From positions 967,127-1,031,126 of the forward strand of contig NZ_RBJB01000003.1 in assembly GCF_003634635.1 (NCBI RefSeq): a stretch of DNA of 64,000 nt, read 5' to 3'. Both the position numbers and the translations under genes were made by a program. The notes under the pieces are model-generated. The model searched no databases, was not told the origin of the DNA, and saw nothing but the letters and a program-made list of their open reading frames with translations. The stretch comes from Marinobacter nauticus. Lineage in GTDB: Bacteria; Pseudomonadota; Gammaproteobacteria; Pseudomonadales; Oleiphilaceae. Within the stretch, counting starts at the first letter, position 1. Each line of letters opens with the position of its first letter. This document shows, piece by piece, positions 26,341 to 34,514 of the stretch.

Positions 26341-27259
26341 TGGCCACACCATTGCCGGACGGCAATACCTGCCGGCACAGCCAGTTGCCATTCTGGTGAT
26401 CAGCCATGGCATGGCGGAGCACGGTGATCGCTACCAGGAGCTGGCCCGCTGGCTCGGGGCTCACAACATTCTTGTCATCACCTATCACCACCGGGGTCAT
26501 GGCCCCCACTGCCCGGCTGAACACCAGGGGCATTATGCAGACCAGGACGGATGGCAACGGGTGGTGGGCGATCTGGCGCAAGTGGTAGAGACTGCCCGCA
26601 AGCAGCATCCAGGCCTGCCAGTAAATCTGCTCGGCCACAGCATGGGCTCGTTCATCGCTCAGAGTTATGCCCAGCAATACGGCGACCGTATCAACGCCCT
26701 GATCCTCAGTGCCACCAACCGCATCCACCGGCCCCAACTGCTGGCCTCGCGGCTACTGGTTAACCTGATTGCCGGCGTCCGTGGCCGGCGCCATCGCAGC
26801 CGGCTCATCGGCAAGATGACCTTTGGCCAGTTCAATCGTGCTTTCCGGCCCAACCGTACCGGCAGCGACTGGCTGAGCCGTGACCCCGACCAGGTAGATC
26901 ACTACGAAGCTGATCCTTCCTGTGGTTTCGATTGCACCGTGGGGCTCTGGCAGGACTTCATTGGCGGTATGCTGAGCATCCGGCCGGCAACCTGGAACCG
27001 GGATCTGCCGGTGCATTTGCTGTCCGGCACCGCCGATGCCGTGGGCGAGATGGGGAAAGGCGTCCGCCAGCATTTTCAGACCATCCGGGAGTCGGGCATC
27101 GAGCAGGTAACGCTGCGGTTGTTCGACGGCGGGCGCCATGAGATGCTCAATGAAACCAATCGCATGGAAGTGTGGCAATACGTGCTAACCTTATGCCGTA
27201 TTCAGTCGCCCGCTCGGTCGGAGGCCGGCGATCTGCTACTGGCCCAGTCACTACCATAA
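26306..27259 (+). CDS. Alpha/beta hydrolase, monoacylglycerol-lipase-like (serine aminopeptidase S33 fold)
   Basis: A 317-residue hydrolase with VISHGMAEHGDRY (oxyanion loop) and the nucleophile elbow LLGHSMGSF (Ser112). The acid is probably the aspartate in SGTADAVGEMG, and the histidine lies in GGRHEMLNE. These are hallmarks of the monoacylglycerol lipase/lysophospholipase group. The ATG at 26306 lies inside the end of the hydroxylase gene; an ATG 15 bases earlier is also in frame. modA starts 9 bases after it. Confidence 0.85.
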   Translation: MTEHPLTLNTPDGHTIAGRQYLPAQPVAILVISHGMAEHGDRYQELARWLGAHNILVITYHHRGHGPHCPAEHQGHYADQDGWQRVVGDLAQVVETARKQHPGLPVNLLGHSMGSFIAQSYAQQYGDRINALILSATNRIHRPQLLASRLLVNLIAGVRGRRHRSRLIGKMTFGQFNRAFRPNRTGSDWLSRDPDQVDHYEADPSCGFDCTVGLWQDFIGGMLSIRPATWNRDLPVHLLSGTADAVGEMGKGVRQHFQTIRESGIEQVTLRLFDGGRHEMLNETNRMEVWQYVLTLCRIQSPARSEAGDLLLAQSLP

Positions 27260-27268
27260 GGAATCGCT

Positions 27269-28036
27269 ATGAGCCGCCGTACCTGCTGGCGTTTTTTCCG
27301 TTTGCTGGCAATCTGGCTGCTTCTGCCCCTGAGCAACGCCCATGCGGGGAATCTGACCCTCGCCGTCGCTGCCAATTTCACCGATACCACCGCCAGTCTG
27401 GTGGAGACATTCGAGGCCTCAACCGGTCACCAGGTCACCGCCAGCTTCGGCTCCACGGGCAAACTCTACGCCCAGATTCGCAACGGTGCTCCGTTTGATG
27501 TGTTCATGGCTGCCGATGCCCAACGCCCCCAGTTGCTGGAATCCGAGGGGATGGCCGTTCCCGGTTCGCGTTTCACCTATGCCAGAGGCAAGCTGGTGCT
27601 CTGGAGCCCTGAGACCGCGGCCTTTATCTCTCCCATCGCCTACCTGAATGAACAGCCGTTCTCGCGGCTGGCGATCGCGAATCCCAAAACTGCCCCTTAT
27701 GGCCTGGCCGCACAGCAGGTCCTGGAACACCTGGAACTCTGGTCACCTCTGCAACCCAAACTGGTCCGTGGCGACTCCATCGCCCAGACCTTCCAGTTCA
27801 TTGCCAGCGGCAATGCCCAGGCCGGGCTGGTGGCGCTGGCTCAGGTCAAAGCCTGGCCAGATCAGGACGGAACACTCTGGCGAATTCCTCAAAGCTATTA
27901 CGCCCCCATCAACCAGCAGGCGATTCTGTTGAAGCGTGGTGCCGACAATACTGCCGCCAGAGATTGGCTTGCCTTCCTGCAATCCCCTGACGCTGTTGCG
28001 ATTATTCAGGGCTACGGATACGACACGGCGGACTGA
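27269..28036 (+). CDS. modA: Molybdate-binding periplasmic protein
   Basis: A 255-residue protein with a signal peptide ending near residue 26 (SNAHAGN), then LTLAVAANFTDTTASLVETFE and TASFGSTGKLYAQI, which supply the serines and main-chain contacts that bind molybdate or tungstate. The final part matches ModA (GYGYDTAD). It captures the oxyanion and hands it to ModB. A one-base stop/start overlap with modB marks the operon. No ModE site was recognised upstream, and the hydrolase gene ends 9 bases before it. Confidence 0.94.
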   Translation: MSRRTCWRFFRLLAIWLLLPLSNAHAGNLTLAVAANFTDTTASLVETFEASTGHQVTASFGSTGKLYAQIRNGAPFDVFMAADAQRPQLLESEGMAVPGSRFTYARGKLVLWSPETAAFISPIAYLNEQPFSRLAIANPKTAPYGLAAQQVLEHLELWSPLQPKLVRGDSIAQTFQFIASGNAQAGLVALAQVKAWPDQDGTLWRIPQSYYAPINQQAILLKRGADNTAARDWLAFLQSPDAVAIIQGYGYDTAD

Positions 28037-28716
28037 TGCTGGAAACCTATTGGCAGCCGGTCTGGCTGACCCTGAAGCTGGCCTCACTGACAACCCTGGT
28101 ACTGCTGCTGGTGGGAACCCCCATCGCCTGGTGGCTGGCGCGATCCCGGCACTGGCTGCGCCAGCCCATCGCTGCTGTCGTCGCCTTGCCACTGGTCCTG
28201 CCGCCCACGGTGCTCGGATTCTATCTTCTCCTACTGCTTGGCCCGAATGGCTGGGTCGGCCAACTGACAGAACGTCTTGGCCTTGGTTTACTACCGTTCA
28301 CCTTTGAGGGCCTGGTAGTGGCCTCGGTTATCTATTCCCTGCCCTTTACCGTGCAACCCCTGCAGAATGCTTTCGAAAGTATCCGTGAAGGCTTTCTGGA
28401 GACCGCCGCCACCCTCCGGGCCGGGCCCTGGGACCGGTTTTTCTTTGTGGTGATTCCGCTGGCCCGCAACGGCTTCATCACCGCCAGCGTGTTGACCTTC
28501 GCCCATACAATCGGCGAGTTCGGCGTCATCCTGATGATTGGCGGCAATATCCCGGGCGAGACCAAAGTGCTGTCGGTGGCCATCTACGATCACGTGGAAT
28601 CCCTGGAGTACACCCAGGCCCACTGGTTGGCTGCGGGCATGGTGGCGTTTTCCTTCATCGTCCTGGTGACCCTGTACGTCCTCAATGGCAGGGCCCGGGC
28701 AGGGGCACTGCGATGA
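28036..28716 (+). CDS. modB: Molybdate ABC transporter permease
   Basis: A 226-residue inner-membrane permease with about five hydrophobic segments. The ATPase-contact loop EGFLETAATLRAGPWDRFFF is the EAA motif, followed by TFAHTIGEFGVILMIGGNIPG, a ModB signature. It overlaps modA by one base and modC by four bases (ATGA). Confidence 0.95.
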   Translation: MLETYWQPVWLTLKLASLTTLVLLLVGTPIAWWLARSRHWLRQPIAAVVALPLVLPPTVLGFYLLLLLGPNGWVGQLTERLGLGLLPFTFEGLVVASVIYSLPFTVQPLQNAFESIREGFLETAATLRAGPWDRFFFVVIPLARNGFITASVLTFAHTIGEFGVILMIGGNIPGETKVLSVAIYDHVESLEYTQAHWLAAGMVAFSFIVLVTLYVLNGRARAGALR

Positions 28717-29792
28717 ATCCCACAGCCATCGAGGCACGTTTTATCTGCCGCTTTCCCGGATTTGAACTGGATGTCGACCTGAAGCTACCCGGCAACGGGA
28801 TTACCGCTTTATTCGGTCACTCCGGATGCGGCAAAACCACGCTGCTCCGCTGCATCGCCGGGCTGCAGCAGGCTCACGGACAGCTTTCCGTATTGGGCAC
28901 GCCCTGGCAGAAAGACAACCTGTTCAGACCGGTTCATCAGAGGCCTCTGGCCTATGTGTTCCAGGAAACGCATCTTTTTCCCCACCTGTCAGTACGCCGA
29001 AACCTGACGTTCGGGCAGCGCCGGGTTCCGGCACAGGACCGCCAGATCCGATTTGACGATGCCGTCTCCTGGCTCGGGCTGGCCCACCTTCTGGAGCGTA
29101 TGCCTGCCAGACTGTCCGGGGGCGAACGACAACGGGTTGCCATTGCCCGGGCCATTCTCACCAGCCCGCGACTGCTGCTGATGGATGAACCTCTGTCGGC
29201 ACTGGATCAGAGCTCAAAGCAGGAGATACTGCCCTACCTTGAGCGGCTGCGCGACCATCTGGCCATTCCGATGATCTACGTTTCCCACTCCACCAGCGAA
29301 GTGGCGCGCCTGGCCAACCACATTGTAATGATGGACAACGGGCATGTTATCGCACAGGGACCGCTGCAAGAGACTCTGGCCCGTGTGGACCAGCCGTTTC
29401 GGCTGGAGGAAGACGCAGGCGTACTGGTTCAGGCAACACTGGATGCGCTGGATGAGCCATGGCATCTCGCCCGTTTCAGCTTTGATGGTGGCAGCTTGTG
29501 GCTACGACAGGATCCGCGCTTCCGGCACGGTGACCAGGCCCGCATACAGGTACTGGCAAGAGATGTGAGTATCGCGTTGACGGAGCATCGCGACCAGAGT
29601 ATCCAGAATTTGCTGCCGGCGCGGGTGGACCACGTCGAGACTGACGTCACCCCCGGCACCACCCTGGTGCGCCTGCTGGCTGGCAATACTCCGTTTCTGT
29701 CCCGGCTCACCAGCCGCTCCGCGGCCCAGCTGGCACTCACACCTGGCCAGCCGGTGTGGCTCCAGATCAAATCGGTTGCCCTGGTGGACTGA
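28713..29792 (+). CDS. modC: Molybdate ABC transporter ATPase
   Basis: A 359-residue ATPase with Walker A GHSGCGKTT (residues 35-43), signature LSGGERQRVAIAR near 133, Walker B LLLMDEPLSALD, and the switch histidine in YVSHSTSEV. A C-terminal TOBE domain (about 290-355) binds oxyanion and can give feedback inhibition. It is the third gene of the modABC operon. Confidence 0.95.
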   Translation: MNPTAIEARFICRFPGFELDVDLKLPGNGITALFGHSGCGKTTLLRCIAGLQQAHGQLSVLGTPWQKDNLFRPVHQRPLAYVFQETHLFPHLSVRRNLTFGQRRVPAQDRQIRFDDAVSWLGLAHLLERMPARLSGGERQRVAIARAILTSPRLLLMDEPLSALDQSSKQEILPYLERLRDHLAIPMIYVSHSTSEVARLANHIVMMDNGHVIAQGPLQETLARVDQPFRLEEDAGVLVQATLDALDEPWHLARFSFDGGSLWLRQDPRFRHGDQARIQVLARDVSIALTEHRDQSIQNLLPARVDHVETDVTPGTTLVRLLAGNTPFLSRLTSRSAAQLALTPGQPVWLQIKSVALVD

Positions 29793-29877
29793 ACGACTTC
29801 TGGCCCCTTTGGCCACAGAGTGTGACCAGTGATATCGCTACTCTGGCGTTTAAACACACTATGCCGGGAGCGGACTG

Positions 29878-30759
29878 ATGCCGACCAAACATGAACACTG
29901 GGTGACCAGTGGAGACCTTCTTCTCTACGCCGTTGCGGAGGGCAACCCGGAAGCAACGCCCATTGTTCTGGTACACGGCTACCCCGACAACCACAGTGTC
30001 TGGGACAAGGTCACGGCCACACTCAGCCAGGAGTATCTGGTGATTCGTTACGATGTCCGCGGTGCTGGCCGCTCCGACAAGCCAGCCCGGACCTGGGACT
30101 ATCGCCTGTCGTTGCTGGCAAAAGATCTGCAAGCAGTCGTCAACGCCATTATCCCCGACCGGCCATTTCATCTGGTTGCCCACGACTGGGGCTCCATTCA
30201 GAGCTGGGAATCGGTCACCGACCCCGACCTCCAGCAGCGTATTCGGTCCTACACGTCCATTTCCGGCCCCTGCCTGGATCATGTCGGCTTCTGGATTCGC
30301 AATCAGATCGGCTCACCAGCAAACGGCGGTACTACCAAGGTACTGCGGCAGCTGGCGAGTTCCTGGTACGTATTTCTGTTCCAGCTGCCGCTACTTCCGG
30401 AAATAATCTGGAAAGCCGGGCTGGACAGAATCTGGCCCGACTACCTCAAGAAACAGGAACAGGTCGCTGACGCCCGCTTCAGCCCCTTGCAGAAGGCAGA
30501 CGGGCAATATGGCGTAAAACTCTACCGGGCAAACTTTCTGCCCAGACTGCTACGCCCCAGGCCACGGCACACCCGCTGCCCCGTTCAGGTGATCATTCCT
30601 ACCCGGGATGCCTACGTTGGCCGTCAACTCACCGAATGCCTGGTGCAATGGACCGGTAAACTCACGCTGCAGGAACTGGATGCCCCGCACTGGGCGCCAC
30701 TGACCGAGCCCGACGCCATCTGTCAGTCTGTATCAACCTTTGTTGGAAATAACGCTTAG
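29878..30759 (+). CDS. Alpha/beta hydrolase with aspartate nucleophile (epoxide hydrolase/haloalkane dehalogenase type)
   Basis: A 293-residue protein with LVHGYPDNHSVWDKV (oxyanion loop), YDVRGAGRSDKP, and the elbow VAHDWGSIQSWE, where Asp103 is the nucleophile, as in epoxide hydrolases and haloalkane dehalogenases. The general acid is probably the aspartate in PTRDAYV, and the histidine is in APHWAPLTEPD. Similar sequences also form the N-terminal half of fused hydrolase-SDR proteins. The substrate is not known. The ATG at 29878 is close to modC on the same strand, with an 85-base gap. Confidence 0.82.
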   Translation: MPTKHEHWVTSGDLLLYAVAEGNPEATPIVLVHGYPDNHSVWDKVTATLSQEYLVIRYDVRGAGRSDKPARTWDYRLSLLAKDLQAVVNAIIPDRPFHLVAHDWGSIQSWESVTDPDLQQRIRSYTSISGPCLDHVGFWIRNQIGSPANGGTTKVLRQLASSWYVFLFQLPLLPEIIWKAGLDRIWPDYLKKQEQVADARFSPLQKADGQYGVKLYRANFLPRLLRPRPRHTRCPVQVIIPTRDAYVGRQLTECLVQWTGKLTLQELDAPHWAPLTEPDAICQSVSTFVGNNA

Positions 30760-30797
30760 CGGACCTCAAAGCCCCTGATGACAACGGTCACAAAAAC

Positions 30798-30826
30798 AAC
30801 AAGGGCGCCCCGAAGGCGCCCTTGTT
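30798..30826 (-). terminator. Intrinsic terminator after the PEP-CTERM gene
   Basis: A 12-bp perfect stem (30798-30809 with 30815-30826) carries a TTCGG loop on the minus strand, followed there by GTTGTTTTTG. It lies 23 bases after the stop of the minus-strand gene. The convergent plus-strand hydrolase ends 38 bases before it and may use it as well. Confidence 0.85.
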
Positions 30827-30848
30827 ACTGCAAGCCTCGATCGAACGA

Positions 30849-31757
30849 TCAGGCTTTCTTGCGGCGGAATGCCAGGCCAGTCAGACCCAGACCCAGCAGG
30901 GCCAGGGTACCGGGCTCCGGCACAGAAACCGGAGGCTGCTCGGTAATTTCCTGTACCTTGGTGTCAACAAACGATGCGGTGAACGAATCTGCGTTAGTAC
31001 CACCGGAACGGAGAATGTTCAGGTTCCAGGCGGCACCGCCGGAATTCAGGGCCAGATCGACGTAGTCGCTGCCAGTGGTTCCGTAACCACTACCGATGTT
31101 GCCAGCGCCTTCACACTTGGTGAAACCACCGGAACCATCGGCCTGGAAACCGTTATCATCGCTGTCGATACCAATGGCATTGGTAGAGGACGCATCACAA
31201 CCAAAGCTGTTGTTTACTACCACGTTCAGCAGCGCGTTCTTCCCGAACAATCCTGACAACAGGCTCTCCTTGTTCAGGGCAGCATTCGTGTTGTCACGAT
31301 CCTCGTCGGTAACCAGCACAAAGTTAACCGCGGCATCCGCGCGATAGCTCAGATTATTCAGTGCCCAGTCCAGCGCACTCCAGCCGTCTTCCGTGCCACC
31401 GTTGGTAACCAGCGTCGACGTTGCAGCAGCAAAATCGGTGGAACTACCCCACTCCTGAGTGCCCGCAGTAACGGCATCCATATCATGGGCATGGGGATCG
31501 AGATGGTTGCTGAATGACGAACCACCGAAACCAACCAGCGAATACCGGTTGCTTACCGAAGAGCCAACGCCCTCACCGACCAGACCACTCTCAAGGCTTG
31601 CAATCATATTGCTGAGCCAGGCGTGCTCTCCACCCATGGAGCCGGATTCATCGACCAGAAACACAACATCTGCCGTAATCGGCGCGGCAACAGAAGCGGA
31701 ACTCATCAGGGCGGCTGCGGCCAGGCCAGCAGTGCCGGCAATCCATTTTCTTTTCAT
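30849..31757 (-). CDS. Secreted von Willebrand factor A protein with PEP-CTERM sorting tail
   Basis: A 302-residue exported protein. A signal peptide (cleavage near residue 25, SASVAAP) is followed by a von Willebrand A domain with an intact metal-ion-dependent adhesion site DESGS (residues 36-40). The C-terminus has VPEPGTLALLGLGLTG followed by FRRKKA: a PEP motif, a hydrophobic helix and a basic tail, which is the exosortase signal. Proteins with this tail are cut and anchored or released by an exosortase, often tied to exopolysaccharide. No exosortase gene is present here. AGGAG precedes the ATG. A cAMP-receptor-type site lies upstream, and vfr is the next gene. Confidence 0.88.
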   Translation of the reverse strand: MKRKWIAGTAGLAAAALMSSASVAAPITADVVFLVDESGSMGGEHAWLSNMIASLESGLVGEGVGSSVSNRYSLVGFGGSSFSNHLDPHAHDMDAVTAGTQEWGSSTDFAAATSTLVTNGGTEDGWSALDWALNNLSYRADAAVNFVLVTDEDRDNTNAALNKESLLSGLFGKNALLNVVVNNSFGCDASSTNAIGIDSDDNGFQADGSGGFTKCEGAGNIGSGYGTTGSDYVDLALNSGGAAWNLNILRSGGTNADSFTASFVDTKVQEITEQPPVSVPEPGTLALLGLGLTGLAFRRKKA

Positions 31758-31774
31758 GGTTAAACTCCTTTTTG

Positions 31775-31793
31775 TGAGTCAATGTGTGACTCA
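31775..31793 (-). promoter_or_regulatory. Short inverted repeat in the leader of the PEP-CTERM gene
   Basis: TGAGTCA and TGACTCA are perfect 7-base inverted repeats around ATGTG, about 18 bases before the start codon and next to the ribosome-binding site. It could be an operator or an mRNA hairpin. Confidence 0.45.
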
Positions 31794-31866
31794 ACCTTCC
31801 CTGCGCGATTCCTGCCAGAATTGAAAAGATCTTTAATTTTCAGTTTGTTATAAAACACTCAGTTAA

Positions 31867-31880
31867 TGTGCCTGAACACA
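31867..31880. promoter_or_regulatory. Candidate CRP/Vfr binding site
   Basis: TGTGCCTGAACACA has the TGTG-N6-CACA pattern of CRP/Vfr sites. It lies about 110 bases upstream of the PEP-CTERM gene and in the gap downstream of vfr. The outer A and T of the full TGTGA/TCACA consensus are missing, so affinity may be modest. Confidence 0.5.
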
Positions 31881-32026
31881 ACTGTAAAGTGCTTCGACAC
31901 CATCAAAGCTGAGAAGGTAACGGAGCGGGAAATGGCGAATATACCGACGGAGATACCGAGAAAGACCGGTGCCCGTCAAAAGCAGAGCACCGTTTTATGC
32001 AGCGATTACAGGGAGGGAGAGAGCAA

Positions 32027-32680
32027 TCAACGGGTACCGTAAACCACCATGGTCTTACCCTTGACCCGCACCAGACCTTGATCTTCAAGAGTTTTCAGAA
32101 CCCGACCGACCATCTCCCGGGAGCAACCAACAATGCGTCCAATTTCCTGACGGGTAATCTTGATCTGCATGCCGTCCGGGTGAGTCATGGCATCCGGCTC
32201 TTTGCACAGATCCAGCAGTGTTCTGGCAACCCGGCCAGTGACATCAAGGAACGCCAGGTCCCCTACCTTGCGGGTAGTCTGGCGCAGGCGCGAGGCCATC
32301 TGTTCACCAATAAAGTACAACACCCGCGGATCCTGCTGAGCGATTTCCCGGAACTTGGTGTAGCTGATTTCTGCCACTTCGCACTCAGTCTTGGCCTTGA
32401 CCCAGGCACTCCGGGAATCCATGTTGTCGAACAGCCCCATCTCGCCGAAGAAATCACCGGCATTAAGGTACGCCATGATCATTTCACGACCATCGTCGTC
32501 TTCAATAATGACAGTGACCGAGCCCTTGACGATGTAGAACAGGGAATCGCTTTTATCACCCGCATAGATGATGGTGCTTTTGGCTGGGTAACGCCGGCGA
32601 TGGCATTGGGAAAGGAAGTAATCCAGGTGTTTGGTCTTCTGCTCAACCGGCTTGACAATGGTAGCCATAATGCGAGACAT
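32027..32680 (-). CDS. vfr: Vfr/CRP-type cAMP receptor transcription factor
   Basis: A 217-residue CRP-family protein very close to Pseudomonas Vfr. It has an N-terminal cNMP-binding domain ([45 protein letters not shown]) and a C-terminal helix-turn-helix ([25 protein letters not shown]). Vfr responds to cAMP and controls surface motility, secretion and virulence-type genes. The start is uncertain: a GGAGG lies too close to the first ATG (32680) and somewhat far from the second (32668). The neighbours osmC and speD match the Pseudomonas order. Confidence 0.95.
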   Translation of the reverse strand: MSRIMATIVKPVEQKTKHLDYFLSQCHRRRYPAKSTIIYAGDKSDSLFYIVKGSVTVIIEDDDGREMIMAYLNAGDFFGEMGLFDNMDSRSAWVKAKTECEVAEISYTKFREIAQQDPRVLYFIGEQMASRLRQTTRKVGDLAFLDVTGRVARTLLDLCKEPDAMTHPDGMQIKITRQEIGRIVGCSREMVGRVLKTLEDQGLVRVKGKTMVVYGTR

Positions 32681-32799
32681 GCCTCCTCAGAGTCTGGCGA
32701 TTCCTGATCGTTTTTATATCCCCGCCTGTCCGTGCGGGTTAGGGGTTTTACTGATATGCCACGCAACTTATAACAAGAAGGTAACTTCTGGGCAACTCA

Positions 32800-32838
32800 A
32801 AAGCGGATACAGGATGTATCTGAAGGCAATACCGCTTT
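32800..32838 (+). other. Nested hairpins in the vfr-osmC gap
   Basis: AAAGCGG and CCGCTTT (32800-32806, 32832-32838) enclose a second palindrome, GATACA-GGA-TGTATC (32806-32820). A small AGAAG/CTTCT pair lies just before. The divergent gap 32681-32917 holds no other gene. The role is not known. Confidence 0.4.
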
Positions 32839-32917
32839 GGTCGCAACCACATCATGCCGCAGGGAGCTAACTGTGCTAGCATCCTGCCCATTCATTCAGG
32901 CACCAGGGGTAACTCCG

Positions 32918-33340
32918 ATGAAAGCAACCGTCGACTGGACCGGCAATGCCAGCTTCAAAGCAACCAGTGGCAGTGGCCACAGTGTTCAACTGGACGGCCC
33001 CCCGGATCACGGTGGCGAGAATCTGGGTCCGCGCCCAATGGAGTTGCTGCTGATGGGCGTGGGCGGCTGCTCCTCCTTCGATGTGATGAGCATCCTGAAG
33101 AAAAGCCGCCAGGACGTGACCGCCTGTCACTGTGAGCTTGATGCGGAGCGCGCTGATGAGGTGCCGGCTGTGTTCACCCGCATTCATCTTCATTTTGTGG
33201 TTAGCGGAAACAACCTGAAGGAAAAGCAGGTGGAGCGCGCAGTCAGCCTGTCTGCCGACAAGTACTGTTCAGCCTCGATCATGCTGGGCAAAGCCGGTGT
33301 CGAGATCACGCACAGCTTCGAAATCCAGGCCGCCAGCTAG
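32918..33340 (+). CDS. OsmC family protein
   Basis: A 140-residue cytosolic OsmC/YhfA-type protein. The two redox cysteines are Cys51 in VGGCSSFDV and Cys117 in DKYCSASIML, matching thiol peroxidases of the OsmC family, although YhfA-like members are less well characterised. The ATG at 32918 follows AGGGGT and is preferred over an upstream in-frame extension. It is divergent from vfr and precedes speD, as in Pseudomonas. Confidence 0.9.
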   Translation: MKATVDWTGNASFKATSGSGHSVQLDGPPDHGGENLGPRPMELLLMGVGGCSSFDVMSILKKSRQDVTACHCELDAERADEVPAVFTRIHLHFVVSGNNLKEKQVERAVSLSADKYCSASIMLGKAGVEITHSFEIQAAS

Positions 33341-33398
33341 AACGGCAGGGCAGATTCCGGCCAGCGCCCTGCAACCGCGGCTTTTCGTTATAAAAAAT

Positions 33399-33423
33399 GT
33401 CATTGCAAATACTATTCAATGAC
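33399..33423 (+). promoter_or_regulatory. Inverted repeat upstream of speD
   Basis: GTCATTG (33399-33405) and CAATGAC (33417-33423) are perfect 7-base inverted repeats 11 bases apart, about 150 bases before speD. The layout, with centres 18 bases apart, could suit a dimeric regulator. A -10-like CATAAT follows at 33436. Confidence 0.4.
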
Positions 33424-33573
33424 ACCTGCGGTATGCATAATACGCAACTTTCTCCGCCGGTCTGCGCAAAAGGTGAACAGTTCCATTCACCCGGTCAGTA
33501 GTCGGTGGCGGCCTCGGCAGGGAGAGTTCCTCTCCCTGTGATCATTCATCTCCATTTCCCGGAGGGGCTGAGC

Positions 33574-34365
33574 ATGGAAACCAAACTCCAGCTGCACGGT
33601 TTCAACAACCTGACCAAATCCCTGAGCTTCAACATCTACGACATCTGTTACGCGCAGACCGAAGAACAACGCGAAGCCTATATTGATTACATCGACGAGA
33701 TGTACAACGCCGAGCGTCTGACCCAGATTCTGACCGACGTGGTCAAGATCATCGGTGCCAATGTTCTCAACATTGCCCGCCAGGATTACGAGCCTCATGG
33801 TGCGTCCGTCACCATGCTGATCGCCGAGCACGAACTGTCCGACAGCGAAGCCAATAACGAAGAGTCCCCTGGTCCGCTGCCGGATACCATTGTGGCGCAT
33901 CTGGACAAGAGCCACGTGACGGTGCACACCTATCCGGAAAGCCATCCCCATGACGGCGTGAGCACCTTCCGGGCCGATATCGACGTGTCCACCTGCGGTC
34001 TGATTTCACCGCTGAAGGTACTGAACTACCTGATTCACAGCTTCGACTCGGATGTGGTTACCGTTGACTACCGTGTACGCGGTTTCACCCGTGACGTGGA
34101 CGGTACCAAGCATTACATCGATCACGACATCAACTCGATCCAGAACTACCTGACCGAGGATACCCAGAACGCGTATCAGATGATCGACGTCAACGTGTAT
34201 CAGGAAAACCTGTTCCACACCAAGATGATGCTCAAGGAGTTCAATCTGGACAACTATGTGTTCGGAGTGAACGCCGGCGATCTGGACCCGGCAGAAGCCC
34301 AGTCCATCGAGGATCGCCTGCGCCGGGAAATGCTGGAAATCTTCTACTCCCGCAACGTGGAATAA
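33574..34365 (+). CDS. speD: S-adenosylmethionine decarboxylase proenzyme
   Basis: SpeD makes decarboxylated SAM, the aminopropyl donor for spermidine. Spermidine is a petrobactin building block, so this gene supplies the asb pathway indirectly. The 263-residue proenzyme is the long bacterial (E. coli) type. Self-cleavage is expected before Ser113 in [16 protein letters not shown] to create the pyruvoyl group. The catalytic cysteine is in [12 protein letters not shown]. The ATG at 33574 follows GGAGGGG; an upstream in-frame extension is unsupported. A terminator follows. Confidence 0.96.
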   Translation: METKLQLHGFNNLTKSLSFNIYDICYAQTEEQREAYIDYIDEMYNAERLTQILTDVVKIIGANVLNIARQDYEPHGASVTMLIAEHELSDSEANNEESPGPLPDTIVAHLDKSHVTVHTYPESHPHDGVSTFRADIDVSTCGLISPLKVLNYLIHSFDSDVVTVDYRVRGFTRDVDGTKHYIDHDINSIQNYLTEDTQNAYQMIDVNVYQENLFHTKMMLKEFNLDNYVFGVNAGDLDPAEAQSIEDRLRREMLEIFYSRNVE

Positions 34366-34375
34366 TCGCTCCGGA

Positions 34376-34406
34376 GGTGACGACGGGGTTCCCGTCGTCA
34401 CCTTTT
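34376..34406 (+). terminator. Intrinsic terminator after speD
   Basis: A 12-bp perfect stem (34376-34387 with 34391-34402), a 3-base loop and TTTT after it, 11 bases downstream of the speD stop. Confidence 0.85.
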
Positions 34407-34514
34407 GATGCCTTCGTCAGTTTTTTTGACTTCCCCCGCCAGAATTCTGCGTTTTCATCCCTTCCACCATCCCGGTTAAATAGCCCCATGACTAACCGAG
34501 AGGAGGACGGGATC

